From Thermothielavioides terrestris NRRL 8126 (Eukaryota > Ascomycota > Sordariomycetes > Sordariales > Chaetomiaceae), in NCBI RefSeq assembly GCF_000226115.1, contig NC_016461.1:3410001-3474000 (forward strand): DNA of 64,000 nt, given 5' to 3'. Of this stretch, positions 22,194 to 34,021 are shown piece after piece. A program made the position numbers and the translations under genes. Position 1 is the stretch's first letter; the number at the start of each line of letters is the position of its first letter. The notes beneath the pieces are model-generated. The model saw only the letters and a list, made by a program, of their open reading frames with translations, was not told where the DNA came from and searched no databases.

Positions 22194-22230
22194 GTGTCAG
22201 GGTCAGGGTCAGGGTCAGGGTCAGGGTTTG
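22194..22230. repeat. GGGTCA hexamer array
   Basis: Five or so tandem copies of TCAGGG end in GGGTTTGGG. It is a variant of the telomeric hexamer about 550 bp from the degenerate TTAGGG tract. Confidence 0.75.
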
Positions 22231-22464
22231 GGTAGCGCACATGGCTAGCGTAAGTTGCGGCGAGGGGCGTAAGACAGGAGCATTCTCGGCTGCAACGAAG
22301 ACGGAGGGGGGGTTGGCAAAGTCAGGTTCTCAGACTCCGCGCAGAGCAAGACAACATGTGGAGGCAGCCAAGCAAAAAGGAATGGGAGGAGGAGCAGAAG
22401 TTGGTCGGTTGTCTACCACAACATATGAGAGGCACGATGTGCTGGATCACGACGCTCTCGGTGT

Positions 22465-22521
22465 GCGCGCGTCTGTGTGTGCGGGTAAGTGTGTGTAAAA
22501 GTGTGTGTGTGTGTGTGTATT
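22465..22521. repeat. GT microsatellite
   Basis: Broken (GT)n runs, the longest about 20 bases, in the presumed 3' flank of the bHLH gene. Confidence 0.8.
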
Positions 22522-22700
22522 GCTCATGCGCCAGGTGTGAATAAACCAGAGCAGGTCCTGTAACTTGTCCTGCTCGACAGGTGTTAGTACTATCAAGTTG
22601 GAGGAATTCCAAGATCGTTGCGGGTTCGGTATCAGGTCGCGCACTCAGTATCAAAATCCCTAAGCCAGCAATAATAGCATGACAGGTCTCTCCAACCTGT

Positions 22701-23838
22701 TCAACATGTCGCCCCGTCCACGGTCGACGGGCTCGCAGCCGAATCGGGCGGCGATTCCTCCCTGCCGCGCCAGCACTGGCACTGGGCCAGCTTCTGCTCG
22801 GCCTCCCGTATCCTCCTCGCCATCTCTTTGTTCTTCTCCTTCAGATCCTTGATGTACGCCACCGCCATCTCGGCCACGTCGAGCTTGCTGCTCGGCACGC
22901 CTGGCCGGACCACGAAGTCGGCGTCTTTATGTGTCTGAGACAGGGGCTGGTCCGCGCCTTCAATTTCCGAAGGCAGCAGCTTTTGCATCTCCCGTATCGC
23001 GATGGTAAGCCTGTTCCGCCGGGTCTTCTCCGAGAGCTTGTGCGCAATGCGTTTCGAGTCGACCTTGGATGAAGAGGCGCGGTCCCGGATGGTGACTTCG
23101 ATTTTGGCTTTAGAGCCGGCCGAGTCGCCATACTTTGGCTGGGCAAGAAAGGTGCGAGACGCATCTGGGCAGTCAGTCCAGTCTTGGCTGTAGTCAAGGT
23201 CCGGGATATACGGTCTTCCTGAGCCTGCGGAAGGATGGTGGGCCTTGGAAGGCGGCGCCGGCGTCCTCATACGTTTCGTCATTTCAAGGTTCTGGTCGCG
23301 TCTCAGTCTCTTGGCACAACGCCATGTCGGTAACGAGGAGCAAAACTCTTTCACACTGTCGTTGGTGCTCTGGATGGAGTCAGAATCGTCGTCGATATTG
23401 AACTCCGGTTGAGACGACGGCCAAAACGCCGCGCCAGGGGAGTGCTCTCGAATCGAAGGCCATTGGGTTGGCAACACGGGCGTCTCCGGCAAGGGAATCG
23501 AAATCGCGTTACTGCCAACCAGCGAACCTCGAGGGGGCTCCTTTCATCCCGTCACAATCAGATGTCAAGGGATCGAAATGCGGAGGGGGGTTGCAACCTA
23601 CGTGACTCCGATGGGGGAGTGGCTGATCCCGACTTGGCCAGCCCGGTGAACCAAAGGCAGCAAAATCCGATTCAAACGTCGGCTGCGTGGCAACTGCCGA
23701 CTGAGTGCCACTGGACTCGGCAATCAGGTACGCAGCGGTCTTGTCGTCGTCGACTGATGTGAAGTGTCTCTCAGGGAACGAGCTATCAGCCCCAGAGTCG
23801 GGGCTGCAGAGAAGGCGGCTGACGGCAGCGGGGTACAT
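22701..23838 (-). CDS. bHLH transcription factor
   Basis: The model joins 23602-23838 and 22701-23537 through a 64-nt intron (GTAGGT...GGAG, phase 0), giving 357 residues if translation starts at the ATG for MYPAAVSRLL. The frame stays open upstream to about 24006, so the true start may lie further 5' or in another exon. The bHLH domain near residues 236-310 has the basic region DSKRIAHKLSEKTRRNRL, helix 1 (TIAIREMQKLLPSE), a loop and helix 2 (SSKLDVAEMAVAYIKDLK), followed by a short coiled extension. The His-Glu-Arg style basic region (H-x3-E-x2-R-R) predicts E-box (CANNTG) binding as a dimer in the nucleus. The N-terminal part is Ser/Asp-rich and probably regulatory. The target pathway is not evident from neighbours. 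Confidence 0.82.
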
Positions 23839-25480
23839 CCCGATCTTCTTATCGCCACCAGCAGAGTCTGGCTCGTCTGCAGATAATCCCGCTGTTGCAT
23901 GCCTAGCTGTTGCAGTGTTGGACTGGTGACGCAAGAAAGGTGCATCCTTGCGTCCTTCAGGTTCCCTGCGACTCGTGCATGCCAGCGAGGGCGGAGGGCA
24001 CACCACCAGACCGAGGGCGGGCTAGCCATGATAAGCGCCTGGGACAAGCCGCTCAGGCCCAAATGATACGGGGGACCGGGGCTCGGCCCGTCTTGGTGCC
24101 GGCGAGGCACCCCCATCATGGGAGGCGGGTACCGATGCATTGAGGGGGGTGAGACACACTAAAGGCAGCAATAGTCTACACTGCTCGAGGGCGTGTTGGG
24201 GAACCTAGAATCGCCCACGTAAACAAAATGCAGAATCCGGCAAACGGGGCTTGCACGATAGGTTGCAGAATAAGGATCTTCTGGTTGTCAAAAAGCGGAG
24301 GACGGTCGAGTTGCATTGCGTCAGAAGGCGTGATAGCGCCACTAGTACAGGGAGGTCAGGCCACGAGCGCAGTATCCCAACCTGGGAACACGGTTCGAAG
24401 TGTAGCACGATCAGAGACTGAAGAACGTTACAGTCCCCGCAGTTAGCTGAGCATGAGCTTCAGCACGGATGTCGGTTTGGCGAATTTGGGTGCTTCTGGC
24501 CAGGGCCTTTCCGTCCCTGGCCTTGTTCAGTAGCGTGCTGTGAATACACTAGTTCGTGTCAAGGGGTGCCTTAATCTCAGCGACAGACTACCATCGCTCC
24601 TCGGCCTGGCCCGCATGTAACGGGATCACCGAGACGGCCTGGTGGATGCCGCTTCGGGGCTTCACCGATTCAGCTGCTGGAGTTCCTGGCTTGATTCCCC
24701 GTCCTGGTCCAGAGGGCGATGTGCAGAAAAGGCATCCAACCTTCCACTGTCAATGGTCATCTCGGGCATACCGAAGGAGCCCCTCGATCGAGAGCGGCGT
24801 TCGCATTGCGGTAAGATTGGGCCAACACTTTGAGCATCATCGTCTCGGTTCTGCGACAATGGGCTTGGTTGAAAGGAGTCCTTGTCGCGACTCGAACGCC
24901 GTCCTGGCCCATCAGCCGCAGAGCAAACGTCCCAGCAATGCTTCTCACAGTCCTCGATCCTCCCAAGCGGATTGCCACCGCGATCCGCCGGCCGCGCGCT
25001 CGCATGGAGCTTGGAACTCACACGAGGCACGCCATCGCACCAAGCTGTCGGGTCTCGTGGAAACTTCTCTCTTCCTTCCAGAGAAACGCCTGGTTAAACC
25101 TCAACCCTGTTAAAGGCTGAGATGCTTCAATCTCGGAGATCCGTGTGTGAAGCACGTTGTCGAGCTTCGGGCGAGCCGAGCTGACAGAGATGAAATTTTG
25201 CGCGGGGGCGGGAACGAGCCGAGGCTGGGCGCATGCTTTCCGCTGAGTGCCGCTGACTGGGAGACAGGAGACTTGGACTGGTTGGTCGTCGAGGATTCTT
25301 GGTTGATCGCGCAAGAGAATCCCTGGAATGTCGTCATGCGCAAAGCGGGCGCGGCCTTCCTTTTGTCTGTTTCGGGACGCCAGCATGCTGCATGCTACCC
25401 CCACGCTCTAAAGCCAAAGTGTAACAAAGGTGGCCTCGGCGGGAGATGAGGATGGACTTTTCGAAAAGCCACCGAGGGCG

Positions 25481-25492
25481 TAGTGTACACTA
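25481..25492. promoter_or_regulatory. Perfect 12-bp palindrome TAGTGTACACTA
   Basis: The motif equals its own reverse complement and recurs at 39702-39713. A partial copy (TGTACACTAC) follows 20-30 bp downstream here. It may be a dimeric regulator site; none is known to me for it. Confidence 0.35.
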
Positions 25493-26815
25493 GTGCAGTT
25501 AGGTAAGGTAGTTGTACACTACGTGCGCGAAGGAAGGTGAATTGGACGAGAAGCTCTGGAGATGGTGTGATCGAGCAGCTTAGATCCCCCGTCCAATCAC
25601 AGCAGAGCTTAGATGCGCGTCAAAAGCGGGGACCTTCGGTGGTCGCACTTGCCTGAAGTGGAAAACAGAGCAAGCTTCAAGCTGCTCTCCGGCGTCGACT
25701 GCCCAGTGTATCTCGATGCTCCTGCCGAACCAGCGTGTTGCTTTCCCGCTCGGCCAAGACAAAGGTCTGTTCTGAGGCTGGCTTGCCCTTGGCCTGTCCC
25801 GCATTTCGAGCGCCCAGTCTTCAGGCGGGACGGCGACGCCGATTCGCAGACAAGCTCACCAAGCTTCCTGGACGGGCTCCTGGACAGACCTCTTGGCTCA
25901 GCCAAGTCTGGCAACACTCAAAGCTGCCCAGAGATCTAGAGGGCTTGACTGGATCTTCTTCGAGCCGTCAGCGGCTCGGTAGGCAGGTGGAATAACCCGG
26001 CAAACTGTGCGAGTGCACGCCAGATCGCATCTTGGGGCCGAGAGGGTATCTACACCAATTATCACGTTTCTTTATGTTCTTCCCGTTGAAGACGCTGCGG
26101 TTGACATCACGATGCCGTCCCCGTCCTTGTCCCCGCCTTCCTCGTCTGCACTCTGCAGCCGCCCCGGCCTGGATTCCCCCTGTTTACTACCCCGGGGCCG
26201 GGAGGGCCCACAGCGGCCCTAACCTCGTGCTTGTCTGGCGAGTGAAGTTCACTTGCACGACCTACTTCGCAGTAACCCGGGCTCTGGTTTCTGGAATGTC
26301 TCCCTTCTCGGTATTGCTTGCCGGGGTCCCCCCGGACTGCTGTGTTGTGCATCCAACATCCCCCCCAGTCTTGTGGAGGGTTGGAAAGGTCCCATCCGGG
26401 CATCGGGGCCGCCGCGCAGGAAGTGTCCCCCCTGCTCTTCGCATTAACTAACGTTAGTTTCATCTGGCTGCTCTGGTCTGCGCCGCTTGCTCGCAGATGT
26501 CCGCGTGGAAGACGGAACGAGGGAGGGTACCCGCATTCCCATGTGTCATCGTCCCCATCCAGCTGGGCAGAACCCTGATTGCGCTCTGCCATCCCGCGGG
26601 GCGGCCTATCATCCAACGGCCGCGGTCGAACGCGTGCTCAAACTATTAGATCCATAACCCGGTTTTCCACCCCAGATTCGCTGTTCCCTGGCCCCCCCCA
26701 GGCTGCTGTGGCGGCTCACTCAACCAGCTCAGCTGGGGGCAGGGACTTGGATATTCCATCTGGGGGTCACCAACTGAGACGGTGAACGACTTAGCCAACA
26801 ACGTTATTACCTGCA

Positions 26816-26823
26816 TATATAAG
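26816..26823 (+). promoter_or_regulatory. TATA box of the sulfate permease gene
   Basis: TATATAAG lies about 90 bp upstream of the ATG at 26912, in otherwise GC-rich DNA. Confidence 0.55.
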
Positions 26824-26911
26824 ACCGTGCTGCGGATTACCGTTAGCTCTCGGTGCAACCTCGCGCTCGACTCGATCCGCAGGAGACACTCACACGGTCC
26901 GAGCTCCAACC

Positions 26912-29584
26912 ATGGCTGCGAACAAGAGCGTCGACCGCCTCAAGAGGTTCTTGGGTATTGATCCCGAGCAGTACCGCCATGACGACTCCGTCTTTCACGA
27001 CGATGGTTCCTACATCGAGGAGGAGCCTTCCGTCAAGGACGCCCTGCTGGATCTCGTCCCAACCGTGCGCGGAACCCTCAGTTACCTCCGAGAGCTGTTC
27101 CCCTTTGTGAATTGGATCTTCCACTACAATCTGACATGGTTGTTGGGAGATTTCATTGCCGGTGAGTGCCGAAACCTGGAAACCATGGTCAACGCAGTCC
27201 ACTCCTAACCAGCAATGGCAGGCGTCACGGTTGGATTTGTCGTCGTGCCCCAGGCCATGGGCTATGCCCTGCTCGCCAATCTACCGCCCGAATATGGTCT
27301 CTACACGTCCTTCGTCGGTTTTCTGCTGTACTGGGCATTTGCAACGTCCAAGGATATCACCATTGGCGTAAGTCCCGATCCTGATCCTCGGGTGAGGTTG
27401 CCTCTGACCCGGTCTCAAGGCCGTCGCGGTCATGTCAACTATCGTCGGCAATATCGTCATCGACACGCAGAAGACGCACCCCGACCTCGCTGCTGAGACC
27501 ATCGCCCGGAGCCTGGCGCTCATTTCCGGCGCGGTCCTCCTGTTTTTAGGCCTGATCCGATTCGGCTTCATCGTCGAGTTCATCCCCCTGGTTGCCATCG
27601 GCTCCTTCATGACCGGCTCCGCCCTCAACATTGCTGCTGGCCAAGTCCCCGGCCTCATGGGCATCTCCGGAGTCAACACTCGCGATGCGACCTACCTCGT
27701 CATCATCAATACGCTCAAGTCCCTACCGAAGACCAAACTCGACGCGGCCATGGGGCTAACCGCCTTGTTCGGTCTCTACTTCATCCGCTGGTTCTGCAAT
27801 TTCATGGGCCGAAAGTATCCTCACCGCGCGAAGACGTGGTTCTTTATCTCAACTCTCCGCATGGCCTTCGTCGTTATCCTCTACATACTCGTCAGCTGGT
27901 TGGTCAACAGGCACGTCGCCAAGGCATCCAACGCCAAGTTCAAGATCCTTGGGACTGTTCCAAGCGGTAGGTTTCCGGCCGAGCCCAGGTGGATGCGTGG
28001 TTCCTGACATCGGTTTTGCCACAGGCTTTCAGCATACTGGCGCACCGCAAATCAACGTCGAGGTTCTCCAGATCCTTGGGCCCCATATCCCCACCACCAT
28101 CTTGGTGCTCCTGATCGAGCACATTGCCATCTCAAAGTCGTTCGGCCGCGTCAACAACTACATCATCAACCCTTCTCAAGAACTCGTTGCTATCGGCTTC
28201 ACGAATCTCTTTGGGCCCTTCCTCGGCGGGTACCCGGCTACGGGTTCGTTCTCCCGAACAGCCATCAAGGCTAAGGCCGGCGTTCGGACGCCCCTCGCCG
28301 GCATCTTCACTGCAATCCTCGTGCTCCTGGCCCTGTACGCGTTGACATCTGTTTTCTTCTACATCCCCTCCGCCGGCCTTTCTGCCATTATCATCCACGC
28401 CGTCGGCGATCTCATCACTCCACCGCGGGAAGTGTACAAGTACTGGAAGACCTCACCGGTCGATGTGGTTATCTTTTTCGCCGGTGTCTTTGTCTCCGTC
28501 TTCACCACCATTGAGAACGGCATCTACGTCACTGTCGGGGCGTCGGGAGGCCTGCTGCTCTTCCGTGTCGCCAAGAGCCCAGGGAAGTTCCTGGGTAAGG
28601 TGACCACGCAGCCCGTACCGCGGGATAGCGTGCGCGGCGGCGCGGGCCTCAGTCTGGACAGCCCAGACAACGAGAGCTCTCACGCGGCATTCATCGACCT
28701 CTACCGGGGTGACTTGTCCAATCCCCAAGTCCCCATCAAGTCTCCCTATCCTGGCGTCTTCATCTACCGCTTCGGCGAGGGCCTTAACTACCTCAACTCC
28801 GCTCGCCACCTCGACATCCTCACCATCCACATCTTCAAGCACACCCGCCGCACCCAACTGAACAAGTACGACAAGATCGGCGTAAGTCCCAGCACTTCAC
28901 TCTTTCTCTCTCTTTCTCCCCCTTTATCACCTTCCCCTCCAACGAAGTCCAAGCTGCCCCAAACTAACCCAGCCCGAACAGGACCGCCCGTGGAACGACC
29001 CGGGCCCGCGCCGCGGCAAGGCAGCCAACAACGACGAGATCGCGGCGCGGCCGACGCTGCGCGCCGTCATCCTCGACTTCACCGCCGTCAACGCGCTGGA
29101 CGTGACGGCCGCGCAGGCGCTGATCGACCTGCGCAACCAGTTCGACCGCTACGCCGACCCGGACCGCGTCGAGTGGCACTTCGCCGGCGTCACCAACCGC
29201 TGGACCAAGCGCGCCCTGGTGGCCTCGGGCTTCGGCTTCGACCGTTCCCGCGCCGGCGCCGGCGCCGGCCCCGCCTCCGGCGGCTCCGACAAGGGCGCCG
29301 GTCGCCCGTCGGAGGAGCCGCTAATCGCTGCTGCCGAGACGGGCGCCAGCTCGCGCGACCCCAAGGCCGAGGCCCGCGTCAGGACTAGGGAGGTGGATAT
29401 CGAGGCTGCGGCTGGCGGCGAGGTCACCCCGGTTACGTCGTCGGCGACGGGCGGCGGCGGCGGCAGCGGCAGGCTGGCGCCGCTGTACGGAGTGAACTGG
29501 CCGTATTTCCATGTCGATATTGAGACGGCGCTGGCGAGCGTGATCCGGAATCTCGAGAGGAGGGGGTCAGATTTGAGTGCTTAA
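26912..29584 (+). CDS. SulP-family sulfate permease with C-terminal STAS domain
   Basis: Five exons (26912-27161, 27222-27367, 27420-27966, 28025-28881, 28982-29584) join in phase to 800 residues. The membrane domain opens with the SulP signature VTVGFVVVPQAMGYALLANLPPEYGLYTSF. Characteristic later blocks are GFIVEFIPLVAIGSFMTGSALNI and NPSQELVAIGFTNLFGPFLGGYPATGSFSRTAI. The cytoplasmic C-terminus carries a STAS domain (from about GVFIYRFGEGLNYLNSA through TLRAVILDFTAVNALDVTAAQAL), interrupted by a low-complexity Gly/Ala-rich insert near GAGAGPASGGSDKGAG. It takes up sulfate with protons at the plasma membrane and should feed cysteine and methionine synthesis. Neurospora cys-13/cys-14 and yeast SUL1/SUL2 are the characterised relatives. 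In those systems expression rises under sulfur limitation through a bZIP activator, but I found no exact consensus site for it here. Confidence 0.95.
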
Positions 29585-30253
29585 TTGGACGGTGGGTGTC
29601 GTCGGGGCGGTAGATTTGGGGTCTCTTGGATGTCGGTGTTCTTTTCTTTCTGCCGGTCAAGGCCACGCGGTCGCTGTCATCAATTGGGTGTTTCACGTAG
29701 TGTCGTTTATTTGTCATGAATACAGGAGGAGTAGTGTGCATATCGCACCGGATAGGCAACATCGGTCGCCAAACATCTACTTCTCCAGACTTGTTGATTT
29801 GCGTGCCTTCAGTGACTTGCCTTCTAATGCGAATTCAAGCGCTGGGTGGGCTACGCCAGCTCGGATAATACTACATATCCTGTCCTTGTCCATCAAGTTT
29901 ACCCGGTCCGGGAGACACGGAGCCGAAGGTGGACCCGTCTCCCCTAACCGGTCCGGATCATCGCCGCAACCCGGTCGGGCCGAGGCTGAAAGTGGGTCAT
30001 TGACCGACGACATGCCGGCATGATGCTCGACCCTTGCGTTGAACACCGTCTTTCCCGTTAACAAGTGACTGCAGAATACGCAAAGATGTGCCACGTACTC
30101 CATGAATCTCCGTTTATTTATCTTCACTAAACAACCACGCTCTCGCCATCCAACCAACATATCATCCGCGCGAACCCCGTTCCTCTTCTTCCCAACCCGA
30201 AGCTTACCACACTGCCGTGACAACAATAGCCTCCTCTGACGACACTAGCCTCC
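29585..30253. other. Convergent 3' intergenic region
   Basis: About 670 bp between the stops of the sulfate permease and Ctf18 genes, which converge. No gene is seen. Confidence 0.5.
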
Positions 30254-33200
30254 TCAGAACCCCCTCATAAACTCCTCCAGCGAAATTGGCTTCCGCACGG
30301 CGTTATTGATGCCCTCATGGTACGTAACCCACACCTTGCCGGCGCCCTGCGCAGCACCTCGCCTGTCCTTCCTCCTCCTCGCGTTCCCATCCCCCTCCGC
30401 CAGCGCGCTCTCCACCGCCACCACCCTCCCAAAGAAATCCCTCCTCACCCCACCACCACCACCACCATCACCATTACCCTTCCAGCTCTTCCCGTTCCTG
30501 CCCATCCCAACACCGCCGCGATTCTCCTTATCCTCCTCCTCCTTTTCATCACCACCACCACCACCAGCACTACCAGCAGCACCACCGACACGGCCCTGGC
30601 CCTGGCCCGCAGCGGCAGCGACAGCCAAAGAAGACGAGGACGACGCGGGGGCGGCGCGCAGGCGCGCCTGGCGGGCTTCGGACTCGCGGGCCGCGAGGGT
30701 CTTCTGCAGCTCCTGGTCGAGGACCTGGCGCACGGCGTAGCGGGTCGGCGGGGTCAGGGCGTGCAGGTCCGCGGCGGTTTCGAAGGTCGCGAGGGCGTCG
30801 AGGTCGCTGGTTCGCGCGGATAGTCAGCCGGCGTTGGGCAGGAATCATAGGGGTGAGCATGGAGAGGAGCGGGGTTGCGGGAAGGGGGGGGAGTTGGGGG
30901 TTGGGCGCGGGGGGAGGAAATAAGGTAGGGGGAGAGAAGGGGATACCGGGTGAAGGAAACGCTGGAGTTGAAAGTTCTGGTTTAGAAAGGGTTGACTTAC
31001 GGCTCCATGCGATAAACCCACTGGGTGCGCCCGACTCCGGCGCCGGCGGCATCCGCCTGTTCGATCTTGCCCCTGTGCAGCGCGATGCCCACCTCGGCTA
31101 GCACCAGCGCGGCGCGCCGGACCATGGCCTTCTCGGCCTCTCGGCGGACAGACGCGACGGCGCCCGTCTTGTCGCTGCTGCCGCCGACCACGACGGGCTT
31201 GACGTCGGGCGAGACCAGCCGCACCAGATACGGCAGGAAGTCTGTCGCGATGTGCTCCGGGCTCCGGAACGCGCGCGAGAGGGTCGGTGGGAGCTGCGCG
31301 TGGATCGCCTGCAGCGCGGCGCGGTTGGCCTTCTCGGCTTCGTGCGCCGCGTAATCGGCTCTGGGCCCGGAGAAGGGCAGCGGCTGAGCGTCGGCGTCGT
31401 TGTCGTGGCCGGCTGCCGCCGGTGGCTGGTACCGCCGCGGAGAGGCGAAGAGGTGGTGGCAGGCAAGGATGGGCTGGCTGACGTAGGGCGCCAGCTCCCA
31501 CTCTTGGCTGGCGAAGAGGCGGGAGGAGCAGGTATCGTGGAAGTGTAGCCACTCGTAGGCGAGGTCAGGTTTGGTGAGAAACGAGTCGTCGTTGAACTCG
31601 CGGTTGGGGTACTCGAGGAAGATTTCGGTCATAATGCGATCGATCTCGCCGGAAGCGTCGATCATCTCGCCGAGGCGAGTCATGGCGTACTTCTTTTGTT
31701 GCTCGGAAAAGCCCAGCTGGGCCTGAGGTTGCTCGTGGAGGATGTAAGCCTGCTTGCTTGCTTGGACGGAGGGGGCGGACGGCTTTGGGAAGCCGGCGCC
31801 CTCTTGGAACACACGTGTGACGATCTCCTTCACACCGCCACGGCCCAGGCCTCTCGCGCCTCCTCCACCATGGGCAAGCTCGTGCATGATGTGTGTGTCG
31901 AGCCACTGCCGGGTGAGGCAGAGGTTGCTCGCAGCATCCCTGGAAGCCGACCTGAGCCGGCCAGCGACCCATTCTCCCACGACCATAACGCCTCGGAGGT
32001 CGCCCTCGGCGTTGCTTTCAGCGCCCCGCTTGGCATCAATGCCACTTGTCATGCCCCAGGACGCCTCGCACAGCTTGCGCACGGCATCCTTCTCGCAAGG
32101 GATACCCTCCTTCTCGAAGATGGTTTTGAGCCGGTTAACCACGGCCTCCACGGTCGGCTTCCCGACATGGATAACCTCCGCAAGGCCAGACTGTCGCAGC
32201 GGTCGGAGGGACGGGTGGTAAACGTCATTGCAGATGAGAATCAGCGGCCTCATCTGCCTGAAGTTGTCTCCCTTCTTCTTCCTCCGCCCCGCCGAGCTCT
32301 GCCCGTCTCCCGCACTGCTAGCGTTCCTCTGATCCAGCATCACGAGGTCAATCAACGCCTTGACAAAGCCACCCTCACCCGAGCCTCCCGAGCCGCCAAC
32401 GACGCCGTCGACCTCATCCACAACCACGCACACAGGGCGGGCCACCTTTTGCTGCTTCCCCGGCTCCGGTCGTCTATTCTCGACAGTCTTGACATTCTCG
32501 GTCCCCAAACTTGTCCTGATGCGCCCCTTGACGACGTCCTTGCTCCGCTCGTCGCTCGCATTGATCTCCATGACCTCGTAGCCGGCCTGCCGGGCACAGA
32601 CATGAGCCAGCGTGGTCTTGCCAAGTCCAGGAGGCCCGTGTAGCACGAGGATTTTGCGATGCGGCTTCTCTTCTTCGGTCTGATGAGCATGTCTCCTCCC
32701 GCCACCGACTGATGGCTTGCTTTTGGCGGCGTGCGGGAAGACGATGGGGTCCCAGCGCTTCAGCCAGCGGAGGACCTGGCGATTGGTGAGGTCGTCGCCA
32801 ACGAGGTCCATGAAGGTGCGGGCACGGTATTTCTCGGTCCAGAGCATGGTGCGTCTGGGCTTCCTGGGGTTGGCCTGCTGGCCTTCGACGGAGCGCATGG
32901 GGTGGTCCGGGTTCGCTGGAGGAGTGACTGGTGCAGGGACGGCGGACTTGGACTCGGACTCCTTGCGGGCTCGCGCCAGCTCCTTGTTGGCGCTATCGAT
33001 CAATTCGTGGATGGCGATGCCGTAATAGCTCCTGTGAGCCCTGCCTTCCTTGGTCCTCGACCGGGCTGCCACCATGGTCGCGTAGGAAACTGGCGCGGCC
33101 GGTTTGCGCTCGCGGATGGGCACGACCTGGCCGGAACATTTTGACATCTGATAGGCGAGGGGGCTAGGATCGAGTTCGCGTGTAAAAGTTTCCAGAATAC

Positions 33201-33510
33201 GTGGGCCCTGCGTGCCGAAGAGGCGCTCGTAACGCTCCGCCTCTTCTTCGCGGTCGCGGTCGGATTCGTGCTGCGGCTGGCTGTGAGGAGGGGTAGAGAT
33301 AGCGTCGCGAGCAGTGGTCTCCTCGACCGGCGGCTGGGTATCGGCATCATGGTGCAGCATTCGCCGCTTGGGCGACGGCTCCTCCGGGCGTTCATCGTCG
33401 TCCGAGTCATCGTCGGCCAAAAAGCCGCCGAGGACGCGTGGTTTTGGTGCTTTAACCGCGTCGGGCGTCGGCCGCGGCCGTTTACTGTTGCCGGGGGATG
33501 CGGCGAGCAT
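30254..33510 (-). CDS. CTF18: Chromosome transmission fidelity protein 18 (alternative clamp-loader ATPase)
   Basis: Exons 31001-33510 and 30254-30806 join through a 194-nt intron (phase 2) to 1020 residues. After an acidic N-terminus with RRML-type basic patches comes LWTEKYRARTFMDLVGDD, the RFC-box entry. Walker A (GPPGLGKTT, near residue 295), INASDERS, Walker B (VVVDEVDG, near 365) and sensor 1 (LILICNDVYHPSLRPLR) follow. The C-terminus ends VWVTYHEGINNAVRKPISLEEFM, the tail that in Ctf18 binds Dcc1-Ctf8 and, in yeast, polymerase epsilon. Ctf18-RFC loads PCNA during replication and supports sister-chromatid cohesion and the checkpoint. Between AAA module and tail is an Ala/Gly/Glu-rich low-complexity insert (GGGGG and EKEEEDKEN runs), longer than in yeast. 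The intron is pyrimidine-rich and retention would end the frame at once. Confidence 0.93.
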
Positions 33511-34021
33511 CGCGGCTCCGATTGACGAAGTGTTGTGGTGAGTTGGTCAGGAGCGGGGAATGGCATGCATGCGGGTCGTTGGTTTGTTGCTGGGCTTTCT
33601 CGCTCCTGTGAGCTGCTGTTGGAGACCCACGCGTTGCGGCCAGACGCGTTTCCAAAGTGCACCCGCGCGTCACGCGTCTCAATGAGGCTCCATTAAGGTA
33701 CCTCGGTACCTACCGCACCTTACCCATGGCACCCCGCACCCGCCCCACTTAGCTCGGCAACAGCCGCGAACCGCAGGCCCGGGGGCAGGTTCCATTGAGG
33801 CGGGGTACCCTAACTTCTGAGGTAACCAGCTGCCGGGTTTCCCATTTTGGATATCACGGCTTGCCTCAGGCTTGCACCTGGGAACCTGGTCGTTGATCCT
33901 CAAGATTGTGAGACTTTGCGTTGCTCCAACCCGTGCAGTGGGTACTGACAATCAAGAGTCTCAATTTATGTTGACAGTCCGCTAACTTAGCCAGGACCAG
34001 GGCCCTGCGCATGACGTTACG
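33511..34021. other. Intergenic between Ctf18 and the Gag ORF
   Basis: Holds the Ctf18 5' leader and, at its right end, the left copy of a direct repeat that flanks the Gag ORF. No gene seen. Confidence 0.5.
33889..33950. repeat. Left direct repeat flanking the Gag ORF
   Basis: 62 bp matching 35722-35782 in the same orientation at 54 positions, with 7 substitutions (6 transitions) and one indel. It may be part of degenerate LTRs or of the terminal non-coding regions of a retroelement. Confidence 0.65.

Larger units (their letters stand above)
23839..26911. other. Long intergenic region upstream of the sulfate permease
   Basis: Three kilobases with no gene I can support. Several overlapping frames of 60-190 codons lack domains and splice logic. 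The left end may hold 5' exons or leader of the bHLH gene; the right end holds the sulfate permease promoter. Confidence 0.4.

Noticed and set aside
24361..24420. Possible tRNA B-box (GGTTCGAA)
   Set aside because: No matching A-box or cloverleaf arms could be drawn in the surrounding 80 bases.
24556..25113. 185-codon plus-strand ORF upstream of the sulfate permease
   Set aside because: Overlapped by comparable frames on the other strand and without any recognisable motif.
25328..25337. Near-match (ATGTCGTCAT) to the Neurospora CYS3 site ATGRYRYCAT
   Set aside because: One mismatch at a defined position and about 1.6 kb from the permease start; expected by chance.
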